Numbered from the stretch's first letter, positions 36,382-49,699 are shown. The stretch: DNA of 64,000 nt from Neospora caninum Liverpool (GCF_000208865.1 NC_018390.1:4978270-5042269); one strand, 5' to 3'. Notes: generated by a model from the letters alone, not told the origin. Translations and numbers: made by a program.

Positions 36382-38841
36382 ATGTCGATCCCCAAGCGCA
36401 TTGAGAAGGAAACGCAGAACCTTGCCAGCGAGCCCCGTACGTCCTCCCCCCTCTCTGGGGTCTCTTGAGACAAAGCGCCGTTTCGTGCTCTCCTTCCGGC
36501 CTTCGTTTCTCAAGCACCTCCGTCTCTCTCTGGTTCCCGAATCTCCGAGGGAGCACAGACCCTCTGTGTCCGGGACTGTGTGTCCCCATGCATGCATGTA
36601 CATGCAGAGATACACGCAGATGTGTAGTGGATATTCTGTACCAAACGATCTAAAATCGTGATGTCTTTTTGTTACGTGACGAGCGGTGTGTTTAAGACTA
36701 GTTTACATGCGCTCATTTTAACATGCATTTGTGCATTGATGTAGCCGAATACGTGGTCTATGTAAGGATTCCGCGAAGGTCGGGTGTGATTGTGGGGCGA
36801 AAAAACATATAGGCCGAAAAGAAACACGGACTCACAGGTCTGTGTAAACCTCGTCATTCTATCCCTGGCTAGGTATCGACAGCGTGGCGCCCTGAGCAGG
36901 CAAATAGGCCTCGTGTAGGCTGTCCAATGCGTGCGTGTGCAGCTCTCAATCTCGCATATAGTTGTCGGTCCCCGCAGCGTACGAGAACTACGTGCGCAAG
37001 CACCCTGGTCGCCGCAAGGCGACACGTACCGCTACAAATAGATCTAAAAATCTCGAACGACTTATCTCTTCACTGCCCGACAAGCATACATACATGTATA
37101 CGTGTAGTTCTTGGCCTTTTTGCAGAGAAAGGCGAGGTCTCTGATGTGCTTTGTAACCGCATGACGAAGCTGGCGTTTGAGTACGGAAAGATCTTTCTGT
37201 TGGTTTTCTCGTTTTTCGCGTTCCCTCCTTTTCTGCAGCTCCTGGCATCACGGCACAACCGGAGCCGAACAACTACCGTCACTTCAAAATTCTTATGGGA
37301 GGACCTCTCGGCACGCCCTACGAAGGTGAGTCGAGTCATTTTTGAAGAACGGTCTCTGCGTCTCGGGGCGCTGCAGCCTTCCCCGAACTTTCTTCTGGAA
37401 GCGGGAAGCTGACGAGCAAAAAGTGCTTTGAAAGAAACGCACCGAAATTCTCGGTGTGTCTCGGCTCCAGCAGCCCTGCTTTCGCTGACGTTTTGACGGC
37501 TCGACAAAAAGGCCGTGTGGGGGGGTTTCAAGAAACGGACTTGTTTGCTTGCATGCATGCGGCTGGTTATTTGTAGGCGGTCAATATAAACTCGAGCTCT
37601 TCCTCCCTGAAGCGTATCCGATGGAGCCGCCCAAGGTCCGGTTTTTGACGAAAATCTACCACCCCAACATTGTAAGTCGTTGCAGAGGGTTTCTCTCTTG
37701 GCGCACGCGTCGTCCGTGCCGGGCGAGATTTTTTTCCCGTGAATGTCTACCAAGCTCGTCCAAAGGGGGTTTCTTCGTACTTGTAGTTTTTGTATATCTC
37801 CGTGCAAAATAACGCAAAATGGGGGAAAACGTAAAATAGCTGAGATACGCCCGATCTGTGGCGACTTTTCGTCTGCGTACCCCCGTATACATCTAAAAGT
37901 GCATCTACACACATCTACAGCTGTATATGTGTTTATATGCATGTGCACATGTGTATAGGTGCATGGTGTGTTTATGCTTTTGAATTGAAATGAGCGTTCA
38001 TGAATCTGTGATTTCCTGTCAACTTTTCAGTGAGACGTTTCTTCGTAGTGCTCTGTGAATATGCAGGGATGCACAAAGTCGCGCCTCAAGCGCGTGCAGG
38101 TGTATGTACACTTGAGGAAACTGCAGTGTGGGAATTGAGGGCGTGCACGTGTTTTTAGGACGCGCTCGGGCGCATTTGCCTGGACATTTTGAAGGACAAG
38201 TGGAGCCCCGCTCTGCAAATTCGCACCGTCTTGCTCTCCATCCAGGCGCTTCTCTCGGCACCAGAACCGGATGATCCTCTCGACACGCGCGTGGCTGATC
38301 ACTTCAAAAACAACCGCCAAGACGCCGAGCTCATGGGTACCGCTCACACGAGTCGAGACTGCACGGTGCTCACAAAAGAAAACATCCTCTACACATCGAG
38401 ACACACCGTGGGGTTCTCCGCACTTGGTCGCATGCAGCACATACGCATCTACACCTCTATACACATCTATACATATATATATATATATATATATTTCTGT
38501 AGATTCAGATGCATGTGGGAAGGCTGCAGGTGAGGAGACACGTGGACATATCGGCATAATTTTTGTCGAGGAAGGCTGGGCTGCAGGGACACAGATGCGT
38601 GACAGATCTTTTCTACCAAAGTATCTCACGGTGAAATTGTCTCTGGATATATTCACATATAGAAGGAGAGTGTGTTCTGCGGGACGGTACGTTTTCAGCT
38701 TTTCAGCTTCAGAGTGCCTGCGTTTTTAGGGCGTTTTGGAACGTGATGCCTTAGCGATGGTGGTGTTGTTCGTTGCGTGCGTGTGCAGCCCGCCAGTGGA
38801 ACGAGATGTATGCTGGGCAACAGTCGATCGTCATCGACTAG
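36382..38841 (+). CDS. UBC13: Ubiquitin-conjugating enzyme E2, Ubc13/UBE2N type, 155 aa, 5 exons
   Basis: Exons 36382-36436, 37239-37325, 37577-37671, 38159-38336 and 38789-38841 give 468 nt in frame. The product is a complete UBC fold: the HPN motif is at about 76-78, the catalytic cysteine at about 86 ([20 protein letters not shown]), followed by [18 protein letters not shown]. This catalytic block is the Ubc13 signature, and the YPM element that contacts the Mms2/Uev partner is kept. Ubc13 with a Uev partner builds Lys63-linked ubiquitin chains in DNA-damage tolerance and signalling; that is known for the family. The C terminus (AGQQSIVID) replaces the usual short tail, making it about three residues longer than the human protein. 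Introns carry an AT microsatellite and TGCATGC sites. Confidence 0.95.
38469..38494. repeat. AT dinucleotide microsatellite in intron 4 of the E2 gene
   Basis: A nearly pure AT run inside intron 38337-38788. Confidence 0.9.
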
Positions 38842-40872
38842 AAGAGTTCGATCGTCACCTGCGAGAACAACCCAAACACTTCCTTCTTTTGTACCTTCCC
38901 ACTCGGTCTCCTCCCCTTCGCCCCCCTGTCTGCAATGTGATCCGTCCCTAGGCGTCTCGACTTGCTCTTGTGGTGCTGTCTTGGAAGTCGATCTTTTTTT
39001 GCGTGTCGCTGTCTCTGAGTCGGTTCGGCCATCTGCATTTGCTTCGCTCGTCCGTCTGTCGCTTTCCAGCACGTGACTCGCCTCACTAATCTAACTTCTT
39101 AGACAGGAAGCGCTGTTGTGCGCGCTGTAAATGAGGCGACGGTGGACGGGAGGCCCCGCAGGACAGAGAGAACGTTTTCTCTGCCTTGTGTCTCGCTCCA
39201 TGGCGAAGCCTCAGACACGTTTCGCTTCGGCGCGTCGTCGTGTGTTGCCGTAGCCCCACGAAGTCAGTGTGAAGAAAGCTTCGAAATCCTGCTCTCTGCT
39301 CTCTCGTCTCTGTCGCGTCTCGTCTCCCTTTTCTTTCAACGAGGCCCTGTGCCTCGCGACTCCAAGTCGACAACAGCCGCTCCTAAAACTTTCGGAACTC
39401 GAGCACGCGATAGGGCGTTCTATACTTCGAGACGTGCACAGACACGAAGCTGACTTCTCCCGTGTTGCCGCAGTCGCTTTCTAGTTCCTCCAGATTCCTC
39501 GCTCCCACACTTTCCTGCACAGACACCGCAGAGAGTGTACGGACGCGATCGAAGAATATTAGCTGCCGAACTGGGCCCCACACACGCTGCACATCACGCT
39601 CCTGTCGCCCCTAGCGAGAAATGAGACAGAAGAGCGGTCGCTCCCGCGACCGATGCTTCTTTGGAAGCCTGCAGGTGACTGTCCTCCGTCCTCTTTCGGT
39701 GTTCACCGAGACGGTAGGAAGCAGATTTCCCCTGAATCTGAAGAGCTTGCCCCCATCGCACGTGTTCGCACACGGAGACTCCAGGAACTCCCAGTCTTCC
39801 TGGCGGAGGAAAGCTTTGCAGTCTTTGCGAGGCAGAGCCTGCAGGAAGCACGGACGTTTTTGTCCTTCACACAGGCACCGCCGCCGTCCCCTATTTTTCG
39901 AGGCATAAGTCTCCCGCTTCGGCCTTGAGGCTTTGCACTGACACGCGGGAAGGGCCAGGCCGATGCCGTCTGTTTTTAAGAGCGGGCGAGCTTCCAGGGG
40001 GATTTGCCCTCATATGAGAGCGCTGGACTTCGTGATACACTAACGGCGCCCTTTGGCCGCGCTCCACCTGCGATGTGAAGCAACTCGTGGTTTGCTCCGA
40101 TCCTAGGAATCCCCCTGCTGGTCCCTTTCACTCGCGCAAGTCTCCACCCTGCAATAAAGGCCAAACTTTGCTGAGTATGTTGGTGCCCGACACGCGCTAA
40201 ATTTAAAAGAGAAAGACTGAAAGGAAGCACCGATCGCAGCCCTTCCGAGGCCCCAGCAGGTTCCGCTCCCTTTCGGTCTCAGCTGGGTAATCTTGTCTCA
40301 GCAACGGCGGGGATTCGACGAGGGAACAGATAAATACCTACAACTAAAACTATAAATTGCAGCGGGCACGCCCGCAGCAGACATCCCGTTTTGGGTTTCA
40401 ACAGAACGCGTTTTTCTGCCAGGTGCCTATTTATAGGCGAACTCTGGATGCAGCGTGTGGAGATTTCTTTCCGGGGGCAAGAGAGAGGAGTGCTCTCGCC
40501 TCCCGTTCTGCAGTGCTGTGTCAAGCGAGGGGACCCAAATACGTCAAACAGATTTTGGATCATCGTGTGTACCTCATTTTACGGGCACGACATGTGTGTT
40601 CACAAAAAACCCGCGTTCCTCACCCGCTCGAAATCCCTTCCGCCAAAGGCCCTGCCTCGATACGGTTGATCCTGTTCACTTATTTCTTTCGTCATACATC
40701 TGGAAATATCCACGAAACGAACACGCTCACGCGGATACATCGGCACCTACGCGCCTCGGTGTATATACACGCCCCCGGCAGAAAAAGGCCGCCTTTTTGT
40801 CTTCTCGCTTCCGGAACTTTCCGCTCGAAGAAACACCTCGCTTGCCACAGGGCGAGAAAACTGTTTTCTGCC
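38842..40872. other. Convergent intergenic region
   Basis: Downstream of the E2 stop and downstream of the SR gene stop (which reads from the other side), so both 3' UTRs lie here. Short frames on both strands lack domains or paired splice sites. No gene supported. Confidence 0.5.
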
Positions 40873-43800
40873 CTAATGCCGCAAGTCGTCGCGGTAGTAC
40901 CCGAGCGGCGCGTCGCCCCCGCGGTCGCCGCCGCGTCCGCATCTTCGGCCGTCGTCGCGCAGCGCATACGGCCTCTCCATTCGCATGTCTTCGCGCTGCC
41001 GAGGCACGTGTACATACTCTCTGTCGGCGCCTTCGCGTCCGCGCACGGACCGGAAGACTTCAGGATCTCTCTCGAAAAACGCTCGGCCTCGTCCGTCGCC
41101 TCTCTCACTTTCGTCGAGGGGTCTGTCCAAGCAGCGACCGTTCCTTCCACTCGCGCCCGTAGGGTAGAGAGGATGGAGGTGCGAGTAGCCTTTCCCCGCA
41201 CTGTCTCCGCGGCCGCTTCTGGGCATCGGGTCACAATGCCCACTGAATCCGTCGTCTTTCCGGTCGTCCTCCCGCCTCAACGACTTCCCGCCGAGGGTGC
41301 CCAGGCCCGCGCCGCCGAACTGAGGGGGGTACTGCGCGCCCGCGAGCGGGTGTGGAAACACATCTCCTCTGCCGGGTTCTCCGTCGTCGTACATGTAGAC
41401 TGGGCGCTGGACAGGAAGCCTCTCGGGGCCTCGCCCTGGAGCCGGTGCGCCGCGGAAGTCCCGGACGACGGCTTCTTCTCTCCGCGCCTTCACGTCCCTC
41501 TCCCTGTCGTCTCGAAACAGGCTGTCGCCTCGCTCTGGTTGATCGCGGCGAGAACCAAAGTGCCCGTGCTCGGGCCGAGCACCCCTGTCGCGCCGGGCCC
41601 CGTCGACACCCAAGTCAAGGCGTCGGTGTCCCAAAGAGACGCTTCGTCTCCGGCCTGCCTCCAGCACTCGCGGACCGTCTTCATGGAGCAGCTCCTGGTC
41701 GCCGCGTCGAGCCTCTCGTCGCCTCTCTTCCTCGTGGTCTCTGCGAAGAAAGGGCATGTGCTCGCCTCGCCTCGACCGGCGCAGGTCGTCTCCGCCCAGA
41801 TACGCGTCGCGGTCTCTCGCGGCCCCAGCACTTAGGCCTGGCGCGAGAGGCGCACTGTCGTCCGCAGCGTAAATGTGCCGGGGTTTCTCGTCCATGGGAA
41901 AGGCAAAGTCGCGACCGCCCTTCTCATTCCACTTCCGAGGGGCCAGAGGCAAGCGCGGCGCCGGCTCGTAGTGCAAACCCGTCTCCCGCCGGCTTTGGCC
42001 TCGCTCGTCGAAGGGGACTTCTCGCCTGTCCAGGTCGCGGCCGAACTCCCCGCGTCGCTGGCTGTCCTCCTCGGCCCGGCCGCCGCGCTCGCGCCCCGAC
42101 GGCGCGTCGGCCACAGGGTCCAGTCTGTCACTGCCGTGGGGACGGACGGGCGGGAAGCGGGGGTCAATGCCCTCGGCGTCTCTTCTCCAGTCGTCTCGGA
42201 AGTCGCCGCCTGGGCCACGAACAGGCGCCACCGGCAGGCCGCGCGGATCGTCGCGCCCCGGTCTGAACGGCGCCGCGAGAGGCTCGACCTCCCGATCTCT
42301 GCCGCGCTCCGCGTAGCGAAACGCTGCGTGCTTGCTCTCGCTCCCCCCACCAAAGACCCCGTTGGGAAAGGCGTCGAGGGCCTTGCTCCCCGGTCCCTTG
42401 GCCCGCCCGCGCCACGCGCCCTTGTCACCCGCCGCGTCTCTCTCGCGCCGCGACCGGGCGAGATCCAACTCGAGGTCGTCCCTGCGCAGCCGCTCGGCCC
42501 CCGCAGCGAACTCGCGGTGGGGCGCGACTCCCGATGGTGGCGGGAGGATCACAGTTTGATCCCCAGGCGCCGGCAGCCCCGCGGGAGGCCCCACGAACTC
42601 AAAGTCGTTTCTGCGGCGCTTCGCCGCGCGACCGTGAGCCTCGCCCTCCTCGTCTCGAAAGTGACTTCCGCGGCCCATTCCGTCCGGCTCGCGTGCATGC
42701 AGCCGACCATTCACGCTCCCTTTCTCCGCGTGACCCGCGGAGTCCGGCTCGGCGCCGTCGACGTAGAAACACCGCCGCGGCCTGCCGCTCTCGCCTTCGT
42801 CCGAGTCGCGCCTGTCTCGGGAGGACACTCCCAGCGCGTCTCTCTCTCGCTCGTCTCCGACCCCTGGGCGCCAGTACGGAAGGCCCGCGCGCTCGTCGCG
42901 ACAGCTCCCGTGGCGTGCGTCTCGAGACCGTGCGGCCTCGTCGCCTTCAAGCATGCGTGTGAGCTGCTCGCCAGGGTAGCCGCGCGCGTCGCCGGCGTCG
43001 CTCGGCCCGTCCATGAACGGCTCGAACGCCTCGTCTGGGCCCGGTTGTCTCCTCGGCGGCCACAGCGGAAGGACTGCGGGATACGCGGCCGGCGCATGCA
43101 GGGGCTTCTCCCTGCCCCGGGGCTTGAGAGCAAACCCCGCGGGCGGGAGGGCCTCGCGCCGCGGTGACACGCGCTCTGCGAACCCGTGACTGTCGGTGAG
43201 AGCAGGCGGCAGGGCGGGGCGCGAAGATCGGGGCAGAGACAGCTCGCCGCTCCCCCCCTCCAGTTCGGCGCTGCGGCGCCCTCGCGGGAAGGCCCCGCGG
43301 TCGTCGTCGGGAAAGGCGCGAGCGAGCGGCCGAGTCCGAGAGGCTCCTTTGGAGCCTGACGCGGCGCGCCCCGAAGCGGGCCGCGTCAAAGCATCCGGCG
43401 GAAGCGACGACGAGATCTCCGCGAAGGACGGATACGAGGCATTCGCCTCTTCGCGACGAACCTCGACGCGAGCGTCAAACAGGCGCCTGCCGTTTAGCTC
43501 ACGCAGCGCAGTCTCCATGTCTTCTTGGCTACAATATTCAATAATGCTGAAAGATACAAAACACAGACACGTACAATGTGCCTAAAACCATGCTCAACAC
43601 ACACACACACATCTCCATATATATATATATATATATATATGTAAATGCATGTGAAGTCGGTGACTCTGAAAGGCGTATGTGTAAATATGAGTCCAGCGAC
43701 AAATCGTTGCGTGTGCAGGAGTCTCTAGGTGAAGACGTGCAGTTGTGTGTGAGCACAATGCAAACTCTGCACAGCGGTACCAAACAGCGGCAGCGAGCGG

Positions 43801-46800
43801 AGATTCCCTGAAAGCTCTCCCATGATTGCTACTCAGAAAGATCTGTGCGCGTCTGGGAATGCGTCGCGCTGGACGTGGATGGAAGAACGCACAAGAACTC
43901 TCCTGCCTTTGCGTAAAACCTTGTCTCTGCATCGCTTCCTGCGCCTCCCATTTCTTCCCGCTGTTCCTCGCGGGGCTCTGCCCTCACCCAATGCGAAGGC
44001 CGTCTTGGTTGTGAAGGACGTTCGTAAAGTTCACCTCGCCAGCTGTAGAACACCAAACCACGGCAGACACTCGACGGCGATTTCGCACACAGGCCTCCAC
44101 TCCAGCCCTTTTCTCACGTCTGCACACCCCCCCGCTGCCTGCGCCTGCCTGTTCAGCTCCGCGACCGCCTTCCGTTGTTCCTTATTCTCGCGTCTCCGCG
44201 GACACAGAGGCGGGCGTCTTTCCGAAGACTGCCGGTTCGCGAGGTATACGTGGGGCGAGACACCGCTCCGTCGAGGGAAGCGGAAGCGCGAGAACTGGTC
44301 TGCTCACCTTCTCTCCCAAAGTCCTTGAGATCTTGCCAGTGGACCCGCGGATCTAGGTTGTGGCACACCTGCAGGAAGCAAAGAGAGACAGAGAAAACTG
44401 TGGAGACAGAAGAGACACCACGCCCCGCCCCGTCCTGCGTCGACTTCGTCGACTTCCCCGCTGCAGGGTCTCCTCCCTCGTCCGCTATCTCGTCAGCTGC
44501 CCCGTCTGTCTCTCGTCTCCAGGCGACTTCTCCACGGCCTCGTCCCGTTATCCGCTCCCCTCTCGCCTCTTTTTCGCAGTCCACGAGGCGACTCCCGACT
44601 CTGCGCGCCTGCCTCCGGGCGTATCCTCCCCCAGCTCGCCCGTCCGCGGCTCTCCTGTTCACTTACAACTCGGAAAGGCAGTCTCTTTCCGCCTGGTCCA
44701 GCCCCTGCGACCCCCCGACCGCGCCCGCCGCGTCGGGCTCCTCCGAGGGGCCCGCCCGCCTTGCCGCGCCCTCCGCCTCTCTCGCCCAAAGCGGCGAAAG
44801 TGTCTCTGTCTTCCCGAGCCAGCACCACGCTGCGCGAAGGCGCGGGGCCAGGCGGCCGCTGAGACGCCGCCCCCGGCCGCAGGGGCTCCACGACGATCTG
44901 TGCGAAGGCAAAACGCGAGTCGAAGACAAGATAGATTTGAAACGGAGACTCCAAAGGCGAGTGATTCGGCGAGCACGAACGACCTTCTCAAAGAGGTCAG
45001 CAGGGAAGACTCAGACTTCCCATGGATTTGGACGGAGAATCGGGCACCTTGTACCCGCTGAGAGAGACGCGGAAATCGTGCCCCCCCAGGTCGACCACGC
45101 TCGCCTACGGATTCCTAAACCGATACGCGAGTTTTGGAAGGGCTCGACTTCGTTTTCGGGTCTGCATGCCACGCGTCCCGTCGCGCCGACGCAGATGCCT
45201 TTTTTTTCAGGGGGGGGGGTTCACAGCTCGCCAGAGACTCACCCGACCTGCCCCGTCCCTCTCTCTCTCTCCTTTGCTCGCCGTCTCTCTCCTTTGCTCG
45301 CCGTCTCTCTCCTCTCTCCCTCGGGGCCCTTGCAGCCTTCCGTGCCTTCGTTTCTTCCCTACCTGAGCCCCCCATACCACTTTGTCGTTCAGCTCTTCGA
45401 TGGCGCGCTTGGCCGCCTCGGGGTCGTCGTAGGTCAAGTGGAGGAAGTGCTTGAAAATCTTGATGCCACTCAGCTTCCCAAATTCGCCAAACACTCCCTC
45501 GACGCTGGAGTCGCGCACCGCACTGTGCGCAAAGACGAACACGGAAGGAAAAAACATTTCTCTTTCAAACAGGCAACACCCAGCCCTGCGTTCCCCCTGG
45601 TCTTGCGCAGGCAGTCGGCACTCGACGCGGCCCCATTCCTTGCCCGAGGGGTGACACCGAACTCGCATTCGTGTTCTTCCCCTCTTAGCTCAGAGCATCT
45701 CCGCTCGTTCTCCGGTAGGGCCTCATTCTTCTTGCTCGCCGTTCGCGTTTCGACCTTCCGGTGTCTCCTCTGCTCTCTCGCCATTCGCGGTCTGTGCCCG
45801 TCTCCTCTCCCACGCCGTGTCTGTGCCCCGAATCCCCTCACGTTTGTCCGTCTTTCCTCTCTGCTGTCTCTGTACCACTGCTGTGCCTGTCTCCTCTGTC
45901 TCTCTGCCACTTGGGCGACCCCACCTTTCCCCCCCGGCCCCCCCCTCCGACTCTCTGTCTGATTCCTCTGTTACCCCAGCTGCTTCTTCTTTCCCTGGTC
46001 GCCCGCCCTTCGCCATTCGCGCACTCGCGGAACTCCCACCACACGGAGCCTTCCTGTTTCTGGTTTTTTGCCGCTCTCCTCTTCAGCTGCTTTCAGAGCC
46101 AGTCAGCGCTCTTCCAGATGTGGGCATCCGCATTTCTGAGGACACACAGTCTCTACCCGGAGACACACGCCGCAAGGCCCTTTCGGCTCCTCCCGCCGTA
46201 CATCGCGCCCGTTTTCCTTTCGCTCTCTCATGAATTCATTTGTCCCCCGACGGTTCGCCTCTCTGCCCCGGTCTCCGATAACGACAGGCGGCGTCTTGGC
46301 AGACGGCGAGGCGTTGTTTTTGGACTTACAGTGGAGTGTTTCCTACGAAAACCTTGCCTGAAAAGAAGGACGAGGGACAAAGAACCCAAGAGTTAGTGAG
46401 TGTTGCTCGCACTGGGCACCTGGGCAACCGACACTACTGGTGCTGGTCTCAAAAAGTCTGTATCCCCGTCCTGTCCTGCGGCCCAGACGCAGTGGTGTCT
46501 CGGGATCGACTCCCGCCTCCGCGACCGTCCCCCCTGTCTCCTTTCGCCTCTGTCTCTTCCTGGCGACGCCTGGGGCCGCTGCGTGTCGGCTCCTCTGCTG
46601 CGCCCCGCTGTCCCTCGGACACTCTGAGCCACTGACTAGGAGGCGCCCGCGCCCCTCGCTTGGGGTCCGCTCCCAGTCCACAGCTCGATCTTTGTGTAAC
46701 ATACGTTTGTCAATCTGGGAGGAATCGTCTCCTGCCTCTCCACTCGTGGCGGTGCGGCCTTCCCCTTCGCCTCGCTCTCGTCGGGTCTCGTCCTCGAGGC

Positions 46801-47263
46801 CGTCTCCTGTCTCCATTCCCTCCTCGCCCCTGCGCTCGCATCCCTCACTGGCGTCTTCGTGGGGGCCTTCGCCTTCGTCGCCGTCGTGGTATGACTGGTC
46901 GAGGTCGCCTTCCCCGCAGGCTTCTCTCTCTGCTTCCCTGGAAACGGAGTACGAGACGGGCAAGGCCTCCTCCGCGGGGCCCTCTGTCCTCTCTTCTTTC
47001 CCCGAGTCCCAACTGTAGCACTGCTGGTCTTCGCCTCTCTCGCCTTCAAAGGCTTCACCTTCGCCGCTCGAGGCCTGGAGAGGGAGCGCAGAATCGTCAT
47101 CCCCTTCATAGTGGACCGGAGACGCATGCATCTCCTCCCGACTGACAGTCCGGCTGCGGGCGGTAGGCAAGGCTGGCCCGTCGTCCTGGTCCCCGCCGCC
47201 TTCCCAGCCCTCTTCTCTCTCGCCCTGCATGTACTCTTCCTCCTCGAGCGACGCCGTCGCCAT
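40873..47263 (-). CDS. SR-type splicing factor: RRM, pseudo-RRM and very long Arg/Asp/Glu-rich tail, 1255 aa, 7 exons
   Basis: Exons (downwards) 47263-46705, 46357-46330, 45522-45363, 44897-44667, 44368-44308, 44042-43988 and 43546-40873 join in frame (3768 nt). The N-terminal 186 residues are acidic. RRM1 (about 187-256) begins KVFVGNTPL in a 28-nt exon and ends IVVEPL. A Gly/Arg-rich linker follows. RRM2 (about 322-398) carries HWQDLKDFGREAGEV, the diagnostic pseudo-RRM motif of SRSF1/SRSF4-type proteins, then IIEYCSQEDMETAL. The remaining 850 or so residues are rich in Arg alternating with Asp, Glu, Gly and Ser, far longer than the tail of usual SR proteins. SR proteins define exons and recruit the spliceosome in the nucleus; that role is inferred from the domains. 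The start ATG sits in a GCGATGG context. Confidence 0.85.
43598..43640. repeat. AC and AT dinucleotide microsatellites in SR-gene intron
   Basis: A short (AC)n run at 43598-43610 and a pure AT run at 43617-43640, both inside intron 43547-43987. Confidence 0.9.
45270..45311. repeat. Two-copy tandem repeat in SR-gene intron 3
   Basis: CTCCTTTGCTCGCCGTCTCT appears twice in tandem within a CT-rich tract of the intron that separates the RRM1 exons. Confidence 0.8.
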
Positions 47264-48644
47264 CGCCGACCGAGACACTCAAGGTTGCGGAATAAAAATG
47301 CGAAGCGAGACAGAGGACACGAGGCAGGCGCAGGCGCGGTGCTTCAGGCCGGACAGTGGAGAAAAAGAAAGAGGGTGGGAGAAAGTGGAAACAGAAATGT
47401 GCGCGGGGCATAAGTGGAGACGAGACCCCGACAACTCACAAGGGAGCACGCGTAAACAAGCACGCGAAACGGTCAGAGTAAAACCGGGAAACTGGAGCGA
47501 GAGGAGGCAAGAGAGTGGCCGTTGCCCAGATTATGTCATTAGGCGTTGGAAAGGGAGAGAGAGACAAAGGAGGGGGAACCTCCCGAGGACAAGACGCGAA
47601 GCGAGACGAGGAAAAGGCGAGAGAAATCCGCGCGGCGACTTCACCTTTTTCGCGCGAAGAAAAAACCTAAAGCAGCGCGCTAAGAACGCAGGTTGGGGAC
47701 TGGACGGACCCACACAGGGCGGAAAACGTGTCACGCACAGGCAAAAAAGGGGACGAAAAACGACAAAACAAAGGTAGATTCGTTACCGCGAAAAAACGAG
47801 AGGAAGAAAAGGAAATGTTCAGTGCTTGCGTTAAGAACTGCGAAGTCGACTCTCCTGCGTGGTTTTTTGGCCAGAGCGAAAAAGGAACCAGATATCAGGG
47901 GACATAACGACAAAGAGAGTGACGCGAAGAAAAGAGGGGGAGAGAAAAGTTACAACGGAAAACGAGCTTCGTCTGGCGTGCAGTTTCGACGAGAAAACCA
48001 AGGAGAGGGAGAGAGTGGGGTGGACGAACCCCCGCTCGTTGCGCCGCTTCCCCGCCACACATGGGACCGCTGCGTGTCCCTCTTATGGAATTTTTCTTTT
48101 CGTCGCGGCGAAAGCGGAAACGCTACATGTCCTTAAAGATCCGACTGCCTTCTTTCGAGGCAACACGGCCGAACTCAAAAAAAGAGACGCTGAGAAGCTG
48201 CCAAGCGCACTCACGGCAAACGCGCTCGCCTTGCTAGACATACACCGGACACAAACCGGAAGGGCCCCCCGCCGCGTTGGCCCGGGATGGCGAGGAAGCG
48301 TTTTACTTACTCGTCTCTCTGTCGATTTTTGGTGTGTTTGGCGAAATGCGGACCCGAAGACTTGACCTTTTTGCGGTAGGCAGAAAGCGAGGATCTCCAT
48401 TTCTGGTGCGGCGACACCCCCGGCGTGGATCTCAACGCGCCGGAACGGTGCGGGTTTTGCGTTCCGCAGTTCTCTGCTGCGCGTTTTCCTTGGCAAAAAT
48501 ACGGCGCCAACCGGTCCTCCGACGTCAATTCAGGCGCTGGACGCCTGAGAAACGAACTCTGAAAGGCCGTCACGCGAACGCGCTGGCGGCGAGCGACGAC
48601 CGCTTCAGGTGCTGTCCTGTCTGCTGGTCCACGTGTGTCACGGG

Positions 48645-48700
48645 AAGGCAAACAGGAAAGCAAACAGGACAGCAAAAACAGAGAAGCAAACAGGAAAGAA
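48645..48700. repeat. Imperfect short repeats of GCAAACAGGA
   Basis: Three GCAAACAGG(A) units with spacers rich in A and G, in noncoding DNA. Confidence 0.7.
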
Positions 48701-49484
48701 AGAACTCACCGTCTGCCCCTCTTCTTCGACAGAGGCAGGGATGAATGTCGCGGGAAGCAATGATGCAGTCTACTAGCCAGAAGGCCGAATTTGAGGCTCA
48801 CGAGGAACTTTGATGGGGGGAGAAACCCGGGAGACCCCAAGAAGGGCGTGACGAAAGAGACATGACAAATGAAGATAGCCCTTCTCACTTTTTCGAGGGA
48901 ATTTGAGACCACACAAAGAAACCACGTCCCCCCGTCCCCCCCTCCCGCCTCTTGTTCCACGCGGTATGCGCTTTCCTACGAGAAACGGCAACCCGTCAAG
49001 TGGCGAGGCGAACGACTTCGCAGTTACAAAGGTCCAGCCTCCTGAATCTTCAATCACACGCGATAGGCTGCCACAAGCAAATCTGCTGGTGTACATGAAG
49101 GCTAGTTTTTGCTCTCCTAACTGGGTTTGTGAATTCGAACTATCCAAGCGTCGTCGGTACGAACAGCGGTTTACGCCCGTCACCGCACTGCCTCCTCCTT
49201 GACAGCACAGGGATAACGCGACCTACCGACACAGCCTTCTCTCTGCGGAATTGTTGAAGAATTGCATCACGTGCCTTCCCCCGTAACCAGAAGACACTCA
49301 AAAACGTACAAGGGCGAAAACTGCGGTCAACTGTGCCGAGATGGTCGACTTGCCGGTGTCCATGTCAACCACGTGCGGAGGCGGCAGGCCATCCTCACGG
49401 TCTCTTCTGGAACACTTGTGTCCTGTCCTGAGAGGAGACAGCTTCCAAAGGTCTCCTCTCGCCATTTATATCTACGTACCTAAC

Positions 49485-49486
<2 letters not shown>

Positions 49487-49515
<29 letters not shown>
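49487..49515. repeat. AT dinucleotide microsatellite
   Basis: A nearly pure AT run in intergenic DNA. Confidence 0.9.
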
Positions 49516-49518
<3 letters not shown>

Positions 49519-49699
49519 GCCGGTATATGTAGACAACGAGAACCGTCTCCGGATTAGAGATAGATTTCGAAAGCGCCAGTTTACGTCGGGGACGAGATCG
49601 CAGACGGATGGCAAAGATCTACACGATCTAAGGAAACTCGTTTACTTCTCGCAACAGATTTGTTTTCGCTGGTCTGTTTTCACGTAAAACTATTAGGCT

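Larger units (their letters stand above)
47264..49699. other. Intergenic region upstream of the SR gene
   Basis: This holds the presumed promoter and leader of the SR gene (minus strand) and the 3' UTR of the gene ending at 49700. It contains an imperfect GCAAACAGGA repeat (48645-48700) and an AT microsatellite (49487-49515). No gene supported. Confidence 0.5.

Noticed and set aside
40357..41835. Plus-strand open frame of 492 codons
   Set aside because: It lies antisense to the last exon of the SR gene and its composition (Ala/Val/Arg-rich) mirrors the Arg/Asp-rich sense frame; a shadow of GC-rich coding.
41875..43167. Plus-strand open frame of 430 codons
   Set aside because: Also antisense to the SR tail exon; no domain and no splice partners.
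44175..45962. Plus-strand open frame of 595 codons
   Set aside because: It crosses exons and introns of the SR gene on the other strand; low-complexity Ser/Pro/Leu product typical of pyrimidine-rich noncoding DNA.
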